DNA of 24,641 nucleotides from assembly GCA_027623815.1 (NCBI GenBank), contig JAQBUV010000038.1, forward strand, positions 1 through 24,641, written 5' to 3'. Made by a program: the position numbers and the translations under genes. The notes below the pieces were generated by a model. The model saw nothing but the letters and a program-made list of their open reading frames with translations, was not told the origin of the DNA and did not search any database. Positions 14,746-23,760 of this stretch are shown here, one piece after another (position 1 is the stretch's first letter; each line of letters starts with the position of its first letter). The DNA comes from Casp-Chloro-G3 sp002816715 (lineage in GTDB: Bacteria; Chloroflexota; Dehalococcoidia; Lucifugimonadales; UBA3495).

Positions 14746-15993
14746 TTGAAGGCAGAGATATTTTCCATTGGCACTGAGCTGTTGATGGGCGAGTTGACCG
14801 ACACCAACGGCTCCTGGATTTCCGCTCAATTGCCCGCGCTGGGCATCCAAATGCAGTGGCTGTCCATTATCGGCGATGATCTGAACATGCTGGCTGAGGC
14901 CTTCCAACGAGGTTTGCAGCGTTCCGACATCATTTTCACCACCGGAGGGCTAGGGCCAACCCAGGATGACCTGACCCGGGAGGCTGTCGCCAAAGCTTTG
15001 GGCGAGACACCTGTCGTCCAGCAAGAAGTGGTGGATAATCTTGAAAAATACTTCCAGGGTCGCGGCATGGTCATGCCGCCGCGCAACATCAAGCAGGCCC
15101 ACCTGATACCATCGGCCCAGTTTATCCTCAACCCCAACGGCACCGCGCCGGGCTGGTGGTCAGAGCAGAACGGCAAGATCATCGTCAACATGCCGGGGCC
15201 GCCGGGCGAGATGCACCCAATGTGGGAAAATCAGGTCGCGCCCCGACTGCGGCAAATCGTCAATGATGAGGTCACCATTACCAGAAACATAAAGACCTTG
15301 GGCATGTCTGAAGCGGCGGTGGACGAGGTAATCTCCGAGTTCTTCGGCAAGGAGAACCCCTACCTGGGCATCTACTCCAAAGCCGACGGTATCCACCTGC
15401 GGGTTATCGCCCGGGCCAAGGATGAAGCCAGCGCCCGCAATATGATACAGCCGGTCGAGGACGCCATCGTTGACCGGCTCGGCCCCTACATTTGGGGTTA
15501 TGACGACGAAACTCCCGAAGAGTCAGCCGGACAGGCGCTGCACGAGCAGGGTCAGACCCTGGCTACAATGGAATCGTGCACCGGCGGTTTCCTGGCCAAC
15601 AGCATTACCGACGTTGCTCATTCCTCGTCCTACTACAAAGGTGGAGTGGTGGCTTACACCAACCAATTGAAGATAGCCAGCGGTGTGCCAGCAGAAATCA
15701 TTGAAAAGCACGGTGCGAGCAGCGCGGAGACGGCTGAAGCGATGGCCAAAGCCATTCGGGAAAAACTGGGTGCCGACTTCGGCATTGGCATCACCGGCGT
15801 GGCCGGGCCGGATTCGCTGGAAGGCAAGCCGGCGGGTCAAATATACATCGCCATTGCCGGGCCGGATGAAGTTAAAGGGTTCGAGATGCGGGTGCCGCCG
15901 CGCCGCATTGTGATCAAACGCCGCGCGTCCAACACCGCCTTGACCGAGTTGCGCAAGATGATTACGGCAATGGTGGGGGCAAAGCAGGCGTAG
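14746..15993 (+). CDS. cinA: CinA family protein: nucleotide-binding domain plus NMN amidohydrolase domain
   Basis: This 415-residue protein joins two domains. The N-terminal half (1-170) is a molybdopterin-binding-like CinA domain with IGTELLMGE, TTGGLGPTQDDLT (65-77) and MPGPPGEM (149-156). In known CinA proteins it has ADP-ribose pyrophosphatase activity. The C-terminal half (about 258-412) is a PncC-type nicotinamide mononucleotide deamidase with ESCTGGFLA (276-284; the Ser is the likely nucleophile) and GITGVAGPD near 348. The usual GAVS loop reads GASS, a small difference. Together they recycle NAD breakdown products. The TTG start is fixed by its ribosome binding site. The gene follows the ABC operon by about 200 bases and may have its own promoter. 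Family is certain. Confidence 0.94.
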   Translation: MKAEIFSIGTELLMGELTDTNGSWISAQLPALGIQMQWLSIIGDDLNMLAEAFQRGLQRSDIIFTTGGLGPTQDDLTREAVAKALGETPVVQQEVVDNLEKYFQGRGMVMPPRNIKQAHLIPSAQFILNPNGTAPGWWSEQNGKIIVNMPGPPGEMHPMWENQVAPRLRQIVNDEVTITRNIKTLGMSEAAVDEVISEFFGKENPYLGIYSKADGIHLRVIARAKDEASARNMIQPVEDAIVDRLGPYIWGYDDETPEESAGQALHEQGQTLATMESCTGGFLANSITDVAHSSSYYKGGVVAYTNQLKIASGVPAEIIEKHGASSAETAEAMAKAIREKLGADFGIGITGVAGPDSLEGKPAGQIYIAIAGPDEVKGFEMRVPPRRIVIKRRASNTALTELRKMITAMVGAKQA

Positions 15994-16012
15994 ATTGCAC
16001 CCGATGCGCCCA

Positions 16013-16034
16013 GGGCAGACGCGTAGGTCTGCCC
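16013..16034. terminator. Hairpin between convergent genes (first)
   Basis: GGGCAGAC (16013-16020) pairs with GTCTGCCC (16027-16034) over a six-base loop, GCGTAG. It lies 20 bases past the cinA stop. An A-rich run follows on the plus strand rather than a T-run, so classical termination in the cinA direction is doubtful; it may mainly be an intergenic repeat. Confidence 0.5.
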
Positions 16035-16057
16035 CTAGAGAAAAATAACGTTACAAA

Positions 16058-16090
16058 GAGTAGGGGCAAGTTTCAAACTCGCCCCTACTC
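16058..16090. terminator. Strong hairpin between convergent genes (second)
   Basis: GAGTAGGGGC (16058-16067) pairs with GCCCCTACTC (16081-16090), and AGTTT with AAACT inside. Flanking AAA and TTT runs (16055-16057, 16094-16096) extend the symmetry and provide weak T-tracts. It is placed to end transcripts of cinA and of the converging VWA gene. The core resembles G-rich intergenic palindromes seen in many Chloroflexota genomes, which is recollection rather than a search result. Confidence 0.6.
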
Positions 16091-16115
16091 CTCTTTGACC
16101 AATCCAGAACGTCGA

Positions 16116-19100
16116 TTATTGCAAGGTAAGCTTGCGGTACAGCATGGGAAGTCGCTCTGGCAGCGCCCAGATGTCACCCAAGACCTCGTAGCTCATGTCG
16201 CCGCACATCTCTTTCAGATAGTCGTGACCCGCCTTGTCCACGGTCAAGCAGAAAGGAATAATGTTCTTGCGCTTGGCTTCCAACAAGGCCATGTGGGTAT
16301 CGTGAACAGCGTACTCCTTCTCCACGCCTTCCCGGCTGTAACCTCGGTCCTGCGGGCGCCCGTCGCTGATCAGGAACATGATCTTGGTGGTCGCATCCTG
16401 ACCTTCCAGCTTGGTGGTGGCGTGGCGGATGGCTGAACCCATGCGGGTGGCGTGCAACGGCGTTATTTTGTCGATGCGCCGCTTTATCTTCTCACTGAAG
16501 CTCTCGGCAATGTCCTTGATCACGTAGAACTCGACATTTTCCCGACCGTAGCCAGAGAACCCGTAAATCCCGTAAGTGTCGCCGATGGACTCCAACGCCG
16601 AAATCAACAGCGCGGTGCTTTCCTTTTCCAGATCTATGATGCGCTTGTAATGGCGGCGCACCAACCCTTCGCGGCGGCGACGCAGCCAGACCATGTACTC
16701 GACCGGGTCGTCGGGGGCATCCCGATCATCAATGGTATGACGACCTTCGTCGATGGCTTCAGCGGTGGATGCGCTCATATCCAGCAAGAACACCACTGCG
16801 ACATTACGCAGAACCTTGTTCCGCCGCCAGTAAATCTTTTCATCGGGCGGCACTTTCATGCGCAGGTCACACCAGGCTTCCAGCGCCGCATTCAGGTCAA
16901 TGTCTTCACCATCAACCAGACGGTAGGTCTTACGGAAGGTCTCCGGCATGATCAATTCAAACTGCCGTTTGACGTGGTTTAGCAGGGAATTGTAGTTTCG
17001 GAGAGCCTCGTTGTAGAAACCGGAATCGCCCTCCTCCAGAACTTTCTCTTTGACAATGCACCACTTGGGTTTGTAGTCTCCGGCACGGAAGTCCCATTCG
17101 TCGTAAACATAGCTCTTGGGCTCCCGGGCCACCAACTCGCCGCCCTGTTCACCGTCGTTAAGCTGCGGGCCGTAGCCTTGGCCGGGTTTCGCATCCGGCG
17201 GGGGCATGCCAGCTTCTTTCATGATATTTTGAGCAAAAGTAGTGGTGCTGTTGTTAGCGTCGCCCTGCTCCGGGTCAAGCTCCAACTCGGCGCTGTCCTG
17301 AAGCAACTGCTCCAACTGCTCTTGCGACAGCGGCTCGCCTTCGCCATCCTGGCCCTGCTCGCTCTGCAACTTGGTCAAGAGCTGCACCATTTCAGGCTTG
17401 AAGTCTCCTCGATAGTCCACCGGCTCTGGAGACTCGTAGGGGTTACCCTCGCCGCTCTCGCCACCACCCTCTTCCTGTCCGGCCTTCAGTTTATCCAGCA
17501 AAGACTCGTACTCTTCTTCGGAAAAATCACCCGGATCATCCAGGTCTTCCGGCTCGTACTGTTCTTCCTGCTCGGGTTCATTGGTGAGCCGGGAGATAAT
17601 TTCATACGCCCGCAGCGTAGCCTCGGCGGCATCTTCAACGTTGGCAGCGGCATCCCGTAGCATGTGCAGGATACGCGCCAGCATGGTGGCTTCTTCCTGG
17701 TACTCGGTGGGCACCTGGAGATCGGTGAACTGCTCCAGACTCATGTGAATCAGCAATTCCACCATGGCTTCTTGCAAGGCAAGTTCTTCGATGTTGGGGC
17801 GTCCAGACCGTGCTTCAATCTGGATTCTCTCCGCCGCCCGGCGAATGCCCGGGTACTCGCCCTTGATGCGGAAGTCCAGCCGGCAGTCCTCCAAGACAGT
17901 GAACAGGTCAAAGGCCAACTTACGGTCATCGAACAGACTCAGGAACCGGCCAATGTCGGTGAAAGCGTGGGCCTGAGTCTCCAATTCTGGAGAATCGGCC
18001 ACCTCCTGCATTTGCGAGGCATGTTGTTCGGCCCGCTGTTTTTCCAGTTTGGGCCGGCGCTGTTCTTCAAATACGCTGGCCGGTTGGTCAAAGCGGAAGC
18101 GGAAGCTACCAAACTCCAGGTGGCCTACCTGGTGGGTAGACACAACCTTGAACCAGGCAAAATTCTCGTCTTTGTTGGGGTAATGGTCGACAATTGGCGG
18201 CAAGAAAACCTTGGTCCCGTCGGTGGACGCAGTGTCCTCATGCACCCAGCCAATGTTTTTATTGACCAATTCCTGGGTGCTCATAACTTCCATGGTCGAA
18301 CCAGCCAAGGCGCTGCAATACAGCCGGACCACGCCCTTGACTCGATCCAATTCCAAACTGGAGGACAAGGTCTCCAACAGAGACTCTGAGGCGTTGGATT
18401 CTACTTTGAAAAAGGCGATTCCACTCTCCGGGTTTTCTTTCAGTAGTTGTACACCATGCTCAAACCAGGTGTCTAGCTGACTCATAGTCACCCGGTTGAG
18501 GACTCCGTTCAGGCTCTTGAGGAAGGGAGGCATGGCTTCCGGAGAGATCATCAGCAGCCCTTCTGCCAAATCCAGGATATGGGTTTGCGCGCCTTCAGGC
18601 ACCTGTGCTAGGGCCTGGGTGCCATCGGTCAGGAAGCGGGATGTCTCGCGCAGGCCCATCTTGGCCATACGCTCACCCAGCTTGAGGAAACGCCCGGTCT
18701 GTCCCTCGTCGATCTGCCGCAATGCCCTGGGGGCCATCTCCAAGCAAGCTTTTACTTCCCGCCAACTGCCCTCGGTCAGCGCGCGGCACATGGAAAGGAA
18801 AGCTTCACGCTCCCGGCCCATTTCCGGCAGGACATCCCGGCCCAGCACCAGACACTCAACCGCTACGTCGTAGGACTTGTAGGATAAGGACTCAATCAGG
18901 GAAGCGAAGACCTCCACGTCCCAGAAGGGAAGGCTGCGGATCAGGTCTGGGCTCACTTCAAAGAATTTGGCCGCCAGGGTGCTGGACTTCCAGGTCCCCT
19001 TGTACAAGCTACGGCCCAGACCGGCCCAGCGGGGTATGTACTGGGGTCGCAGATTACCAACTATCAATGGGCTGGCTCGGAAAAAAGACACAGCCAAGGT

Positions 19101-19385
19101 GGGGGAGTCCTGCGCCAGGTAAGTGCCGCAGCGCGCCCACTGCATGAATGAAGGGAAGGCCAAGGAGCGGGCCACGCTCGGACTAACCTTGTAATACTCA
19201 ACGGCGGACTCCCAAGAACGCACCGTCTGAGTACCGATGCTCGTTCCTTCCTTGGCCCAAAGACCTAACTCTTCCTCGTTGAAGGACGTTTCCATTGCCT
19301 CGGCGGCCTCTTTATAGGCTTCACCCACCGCGGGAGGGAGCTTGTTAAGTTCCGCCTCTATCTCGTTTAGGGGATCGATACTCAA
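16116..19385 (-). CDS. Large NorD/CbbO-like VWA-domain protein with N-terminal helical repeats
   Basis: This 1089-residue protein is the likely partner of the AAA ATPase two genes upstream. In NorQD and CbbQO systems the VWA protein recruits a target metalloenzyme to the ATPase. Residues 60-355 form about eight helical repeats, each beginning near S60, T96, T136, D173, R209, R246, E283 and E320, mostly 36-37 residues apart, often with FF..SP. A NorD-like middle follows: HQVGHLEFG (418-426) and EDCRLDFR..YPGIRR (499-515). An acidic Glu/Gly/Gln-rich linker spans 600-750. The C-terminal VWA domain has a complete metal site: DMSAS (869-873), T980 and SDG (1007-1009). It starts at TTG, one base after the Nudix stop, with GGAGG about nine bases upstream. 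The N-terminal repeats are unusual for this family. Confidence 0.9.
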   Translation of the reverse strand: MSIDPLNEIEAELNKLPPAVGEAYKEAAEAMETSFNEEELGLWAKEGTSIGTQTVRSWESAVEYYKVSPSVARSLAFPSFMQWARCGTYLAQDSPTLAVSFFRASPLIVGNLRPQYIPRWAGLGRSLYKGTWKSSTLAAKFFEVSPDLIRSLPFWDVEVFASLIESLSYKSYDVAVECLVLGRDVLPEMGREREAFLSMCRALTEGSWREVKACLEMAPRALRQIDEGQTGRFLKLGERMAKMGLRETSRFLTDGTQALAQVPEGAQTHILDLAEGLLMISPEAMPPFLKSLNGVLNRVTMSQLDTWFEHGVQLLKENPESGIAFFKVESNASESLLETLSSSLELDRVKGVVRLYCSALAGSTMEVMSTQELVNKNIGWVHEDTASTDGTKVFLPPIVDHYPNKDENFAWFKVVSTHQVGHLEFGSFRFRFDQPASVFEEQRRPKLEKQRAEQHASQMQEVADSPELETQAHAFTDIGRFLSLFDDRKLAFDLFTVLEDCRLDFRIKGEYPGIRRAAERIQIEARSGRPNIEELALQEAMVELLIHMSLEQFTDLQVPTEYQEEATMLARILHMLRDAAANVEDAAEATLRAYEIISRLTNEPEQEEQYEPEDLDDPGDFSEEEYESLLDKLKAGQEEGGGESGEGNPYESPEPVDYRGDFKPEMVQLLTKLQSEQGQDGEGEPLSQEQLEQLLQDSAELELDPEQGDANNSTTTFAQNIMKEAGMPPPDAKPGQGYGPQLNDGEQGGELVAREPKSYVYDEWDFRAGDYKPKWCIVKEKVLEEGDSGFYNEALRNYNSLLNHVKRQFELIMPETFRKTYRLVDGEDIDLNAALEAWCDLRMKVPPDEKIYWRRNKVLRNVAVVFLLDMSASTAEAIDEGRHTIDDRDAPDDPVEYMVWLRRRREGLVRRHYKRIIDLEKESTALLISALESIGDTYGIYGFSGYGRENVEFYVIKDIAESFSEKIKRRIDKITPLHATRMGSAIRHATTKLEGQDATTKIMFLISDGRPQDRGYSREGVEKEYAVHDTHMALLEAKRKNIIPFCLTVDKAGHDYLKEMCGDMSYEVLGDIWALPERLPMLYRKLTLQ

Positions 19386-19386
19386 T

Positions 19387-19974
19387 TCAGTGTCCCTCCT
19401 TCATGATTCCATCCTCCACAGTTTCCAAAAATTGCTGGAGGATTTTTGCGGTGGCCCCAAACACGAGGTGTTCGTTATAGGCGTAGGAACGAGCGGTCTT
19501 GGCCAGCCCGTCCACCAAACGCGTTTCGTGTCGCAGGTTAGCCGGGTTGACCAACGCCGAAATTGGCACTTCCAACACTTCAGCTATCTCGATGGCGCTG
19601 GGATTAAAGGGGTACGGGCAGGGTATGGTGCCAATAAAGACACTAACCCCAAAGTTGCTGTTGGTGACAATGTCGTCCAACTGCCCCAGGACGGTGACGT
19701 CGGCGCGACTGATGCCCATCTCTTCTTCGGTCTCACGCAAGGCGGTGTCCAGAAAATCCCGGTCTTCCGGGTCTCTGGCGCCGCCGGGGAATGAGATTTC
19801 TCCCTTGTGGTGTTCCACTACCTGTGACCGCTTGTTAAGCAGGACGCAGTACTCGCCATCCTTGGGGTACAGAAGCAACATAACCGCAGCGGGCATCAGG
19901 CTAGGGTCGGTTATGGTGTAGTTAACCCGGCCGTCAAGGGCCTGCTTAACCAAGTCAAGGGTGGAAAGGGCCAT
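19387..19974 (-). CDS. Nudix hydrolase, CoA pyrophosphatase (NudL)-type
   Basis: This 195-residue enzyme probably cleaves coenzyme A or acyl-CoA into 4'-phosphopantetheine and 3',5'-ADP. The Nudix box reads GGARDPEDRDFLDTALRETE followed by EEMGI; its spacing has one residue more than the consensus GX5EX7RE, as in NudL/NUDT7 proteins. The preceding LLNKRSQ...FPGG segment matches the NudL signature, apart from one Arg-to-Glu change. It starts at ATG eight bases after the AAA ATPase gene, with GAGG upstream, and its stop is one base from the VWA start. It therefore shares an operon with coaE, which makes CoA, and this supports the CoA assignment. Another nucleoside diphosphate substrate is possible. 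Confidence 0.87.
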   Translation of the reverse strand: MALSTLDLVKQALDGRVNYTITDPSLMPAAVMLLLYPKDGEYCVLLNKRSQVVEHHKGEISFPGGARDPEDRDFLDTALRETEEEMGISRADVTVLGQLDDIVTNSNFGVSVFIGTIPCPYPFNPSAIEIAEVLEVPISALVNPANLRHETRLVDGLAKTARSYAYNEHLVFGATAKILQQFLETVEDGIMKEGH

Positions 19975-19982
19975 CGAAACCT

Positions 19983-20881
<899 letters not shown>

Positions 20882-20882
<1 letters not shown>

Positions 20883-21493
20883 TATACTTTCCCAACTATT
20901 CCTTTAACTCTAGTATCCCAAAGGGACCTGACCGTGTTTTCCAAAGTCGCTACGTCTCGGGAATTGTCGACCACCACCTGAGACCTGGCCGATCTTTCTT
21001 CAGAGGACATTTGCGACTTGATTCGCTTGACTACCTCTGCCTTGTCGAGACCGTTCCGGGCCATCAGCCGATCAACTACGGCATCAAGCGGAGATTCGGT
21101 AGTCCATACTTCATCCACCAGACCATCCCAACCGGCCTCAAACAGCACGGCCGCTTCAACCACAACCGCTGACTCTCCTCCTTCCCGCAGCTTTTCGATC
21201 TGTGCCGACACCATTCGGGCCATCCGGGGATGCATTATCTGATTTAGCCGGGCCAACTGGCTCGGGTCAGCGAATACAATGGCCCCCAATTGCTTCCGAT
21301 CGATTTCTCCGCTGGGTTGAAGGATTCCCTCACCGAAGGCTTTGACCACCTCATCCCAGATTTCGGTATGGGGGGTGTACGCCTGATGGCCTAGCTGGTC
21401 GGCGTTAATGATCACCGCACCCAATGCCTGAAGGATGCGGGCTACTTCGCTTTTGCCGGTGCCAATGCCTCCGGTCAGGCCGATGACGATCAT
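20882..21493 (-). CDS. coaE: Dephospho-CoA kinase
   Basis: This enzyme carries out the last step of coenzyme A synthesis, phosphorylating dephospho-CoA at the 3' ribose hydroxyl with ATP. It has 203 residues, the family's usual length. The P-loop GGIGTGKS (9-16), the NADQLGHQ segment (30-37) corresponding to the DAD..H substrate site, and the later MHPRMARM and EAAVLFEAGWD motifs match CoaE. The ATG has AGGTAAGG directly upstream. It is the first gene of a four-gene block (AAA ATPase, Nudix, VWA protein) with overlapping or near-overlapping ends. A 163-base gap with inverted repeats separates it from rimI upstream. Confidence 0.95.
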
Positions 21494-21548
21494 AACCTTA
21501 CCTGTTCAGGAAACGACTGAGCCATTCTATCAAGGGGGATTGGGACGG

Positions 21549-21637
21549 TCAACCAAGGCAAGAACCCAATTAGTCGCGATGGGAGCGGAATCTCGAATGT
21601 ATCGGATATGACCCAGACTTCACCCTGCCTTGGTTGA
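21549..21637. repeat. 12-bp inverted repeat upstream of coaE
   Basis: TCAACCAAGGCA (21549-21560) is an exact reverse complement of TGCCTTGGTTGA (21626-21637), with 65 bases between. I found no target duplication at the ends, so it is not shown to be mobile. In the leftward transcript it could form a long-looped leader structure before coaE or hold a small RNA. Confidence 0.45.
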
Positions 21638-21658
21638 AAGTTCGGTCTTAGCGAACTT
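21638..21658 (-). terminator. Hairpin overlapping the rimI stop codon
   Basis: AAGTTCG (21638-21644) and CGAACTT (21652-21658) form a perfect 7-base stem with a 7-base loop. The arm overlaps the rimI stop at 21657-21659. No run of T follows in the direction of transcription, so its role as terminator is tentative. Confidence 0.4.
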
Positions 21659-22385
21659 AGTCTTCGATGCAAATTTCCCGCACCCGGGACAGATATGCTT
21701 CCTGAAGTTCTGCGAAGAGCTTCTGGTAGTCTACCGCATGAATTGGGCTGGTGGTCATGATAATCGCATCTTCCCGATTATCCGAGTAGTACCCCTTGCG
21801 GATTCCAGCAGTTCTGAACCCATATTTCTCGTACAAACGCTGGGCCACAAAGTTGGAGATGCGAGTCTCCAAGGTCACCACCGAGGAGCCATATTCGACC
21901 GACGCTCTAACCGACCCAATCAAGAGCAGTTCCCCAATGCCCTGACCTCGCAATGCCTCGCGCACCGCTATCTCGGTAATGTGCGCTTCGTTGCCCTGGA
22001 ACCACAGTCCCACATACCCGGCCAGATTAGAGTCGGGACCGCCGCTGTCCCCTTCGCGCTTAACCACCCCCTGAACCGTTTTGAGCATCCTACCCCACAA
22101 GGAGGAGTCTTCCGGTGTCTGGTTCGTAGCTAGTGGTGGGGAGTCGGAGTCGGCTTCTTGGACGGTATAAGCAACCAGGTAACAGGCGTAACGGTTATTC
22201 AAATCGCGCTTAAACTGAGTCCCTACCCAGAGCGGCGAGAAAGCTTCCTTCTCGATTTCAATAACCTGGCTGATGTCCTCGGCCCTCAATCGGCGTAGGG
22301 CAATATCCCTTACTTTATTACTTGCCGCCTTCACCATGGGATTATTGTAGCATAGGGGTACAAAGCGCGCAGTATCGGGACTCAC
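21657..22385 (-). CDS. rimI: RimI-like GNAT N-acetyltransferase with internal insertion
   Basis: This protein of up to 242 residues belongs to the GNAT family. Its ending KYGFRTAGIRKGYYSDNRED and AIIM is the hallmark of RimI-type ribosomal S18 alanine acetyltransferases, and VREALRGQGIGELLL (141-155) is the acetyl-CoA binding loop. E. coli RimI has about 150 residues; here an extra polar segment of about 45 residues (roughly 75-120) splits the early beta strands. The longest reading starts at GTG (22383-22385) and overlaps the upstream stop as GTGA. A start at the ATG at 22337 is also possible, removing 16 residues that do not look like domain; neither has a good ribosome binding site. Substrate by family: a protein N-terminus. 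Confidence 0.85.
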   Translation of the reverse strand: MSPDTARFVPLCYNNPMVKAASNKVRDIALRRLRAEDISQVIEIEKEAFSPLWVGTQFKRDLNNRYACYLVAYTVQEADSDSPPLATNQTPEDSSLWGRMLKTVQGVVKREGDSGGPDSNLAGYVGLWFQGNEAHITEIAVREALRGQGIGELLLIGSVRASVEYGSSVVTLETRISNFVAQRLYEKYGFRTAGIRKGYYSDNREDAIIMTTSPIHAVDYQKLFAELQEAYLSRVREICIED

Positions 22386-23689
22386 AATAACCGGCGGGAT
22401 TCAACCTCGGCCATCCCAGGCGGCTCTCTCTTATCGATCTTCGGCACCGGCGTCGTTGATTCAGGTATCCCAATTGAAACCTTGCCAAATACGCCATCGT
22501 AGCCGGGTTCCACCTGAATGTCTCCGGCCCGTACTTGGAGAATGGCCTGGGCTATGCGTTCTCCTGAAACTCTGGCCAAGTCGTCTTCGGTTGCGTTAAT
22601 CAGAATTTGCAACTCGCTGCCAACTGCTTCAATCATCTGCAAGTATATGATTTGAACCTTCTTGGTGCTTGGTCCTTGCCCCATCACTTCAGCGATGATT
22701 TCCTGCAACGGGACCAGTTTGATGAAAGGCGGTCGCCCGTCGGGAGACTGTATGAACCCGTCGCCGCCTCTAATCCCGGCGACCTTACCGTTGGATAATG
22801 AGCCAGTCCGGTTCAGAACTCCCAGAGTGAGAGGTCTTCCGCACACCGGGCAAGGGCCAGTCTGGCGGAGAATTTCTGCCGGTGGCTGGCAAACCCCACA
22901 TTTTCGGTGGCCGTCATAATGGTACTTGCCCTCTTCGGGGTAAAACTCTACGGTGTAGGCTACCCGGTTTTGGGACAGGGCTTCGGCCAGACCTGGATAG
23001 GTTAGCGGCCCTAGCAGGGCGGTCACCTCCCGGGCCAGCTTGGGCAGGGAATGGGCGTCGGAAAAGGAGACGATCGTCTTGTTGGACAGTTCGCCCACGC
23101 CCCAGTTCATCTCCGGGTCGCTGGACAACCCGGTCTCAATGGCGGTTATCGCCGGGGTCATATCGAGGAAGCACTCCTCCAGGCTGTCGAATCCCGACTT
23201 GGAGCCGAAAACACCGTACCAGGGAGTCCAAGCGTGGGCCGGCAGCACAATGCAGTTGGGGTTAATCTCCAGGGTCAAGGCGGTCAAGTCGCGGGCTGAC
23301 ATGGTCAAGGTGGGGCGGCCATCCGGCTTCAGGTTGCCATGCCCGGCCAGCGCCAGGTTCAACCGGGATACTGTGTCCAAATCTGGTGCAAACAGTAGCA
23401 TGTGGACTCGCCGCTGCCGCCCGCCCTGCTGATAAACGCAGCTAACCTCAGTCCCGAGCACAAAGTGAACACCATCAAACTGATACAGACCACCGCCGTC
23501 GGGACTTAGCTTCCGGTTCAACTCGTCAAACCAGGCCGGATGAGTGAAGTCGGCGCTGGCCAGCAGGTCTATTCCCTTGATCTTGGCCCACTTGGTCAGG
23601 TTTTCCAGGGTCAAGGATTTGCTGGTGGCGTAGGCATAGGCCGAGTGTAAATGCAGGTCGGCGATGTAGGGCATAGCTAAGTCTAGCAT
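22382..23689 (-). CDS. Endonuclease Q-like PHP-domain nuclease
   Basis: This 435-residue protein matches endonuclease Q, a DNA repair enzyme best known in Thermococcales that nicks DNA 5' of deaminated bases (uracil, hypoxanthine, xanthine) and abasic sites. The PHP metal motifs are present: ADLHLHS (10-16), ADFTHPAWF (46-54), GTEVS (79-83), HMLLF (96-100), HAWTPWYGVFG (152-162), IET (184-186) and SDAHS (210-214). A zinc knuckle follows, with Cys264, Cys267, Cys280 and Cys283, then a helical region with PLQEIIAE and a GYDGVFGKV ending. The segment after the zinc knuckle departs from the usual HRVEELADR. It overlaps rimI by four bases. The start could also be the ATG at 23674; no clear ribosome binding site decides. 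Confidence 0.86.
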   Translation of the reverse strand: MLDLAMPYIADLHLHSAYAYATSKSLTLENLTKWAKIKGIDLLASADFTHPAWFDELNRKLSPDGGGLYQFDGVHFVLGTEVSCVYQQGGRQRRVHMLLFAPDLDTVSRLNLALAGHGNLKPDGRPTLTMSARDLTALTLEINPNCIVLPAHAWTPWYGVFGSKSGFDSLEECFLDMTPAITAIETGLSSDPEMNWGVGELSNKTIVSFSDAHSLPKLAREVTALLGPLTYPGLAEALSQNRVAYTVEFYPEEGKYHYDGHRKCGVCQPPAEILRQTGPCPVCGRPLTLGVLNRTGSLSNGKVAGIRGGDGFIQSPDGRPPFIKLVPLQEIIAEVMGQGPSTKKVQIIYLQMIEAVGSELQILINATEDDLARVSGERIAQAILQVRAGDIQVEPGYDGVFGKVSIGIPESTTPVPKIDKREPPGMAEVESRRLL

Positions 23690-23741
23690 AGCTGACTAAG
23701 GCTCATGATACTTCAAAACGTGCGATTCAAAGCGGGCCAGA

Positions 23742-23760
23742 CACCCAGAACTACTGGGTG
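23742..23760 (-). terminator. Perfect hairpin spanning the cupredoxin stop codon
   Basis: CACCCAG (23742-23748) and CTGGGTG (23754-23760) form a 7-base stem around a 5-base loop that contains the stop codon TAG (23751-23753) of the cupredoxin gene. There is no T-run after it. It may end or stabilise the transcript. Confidence 0.45.

Noticed and set aside
16095..19147. Several open frames on the plus strand opposite the VWA gene
   Set aside because: They are antisense shadows of a long well-supported coding region; low-complexity His/Gln-rich translations and no ribosome binding sites.
21490..21672. 60-residue frame between rimI and coaE
   Set aside because: It covers the inverted repeat and overlaps both neighbours' ends; no ribosome binding site or domain seen.
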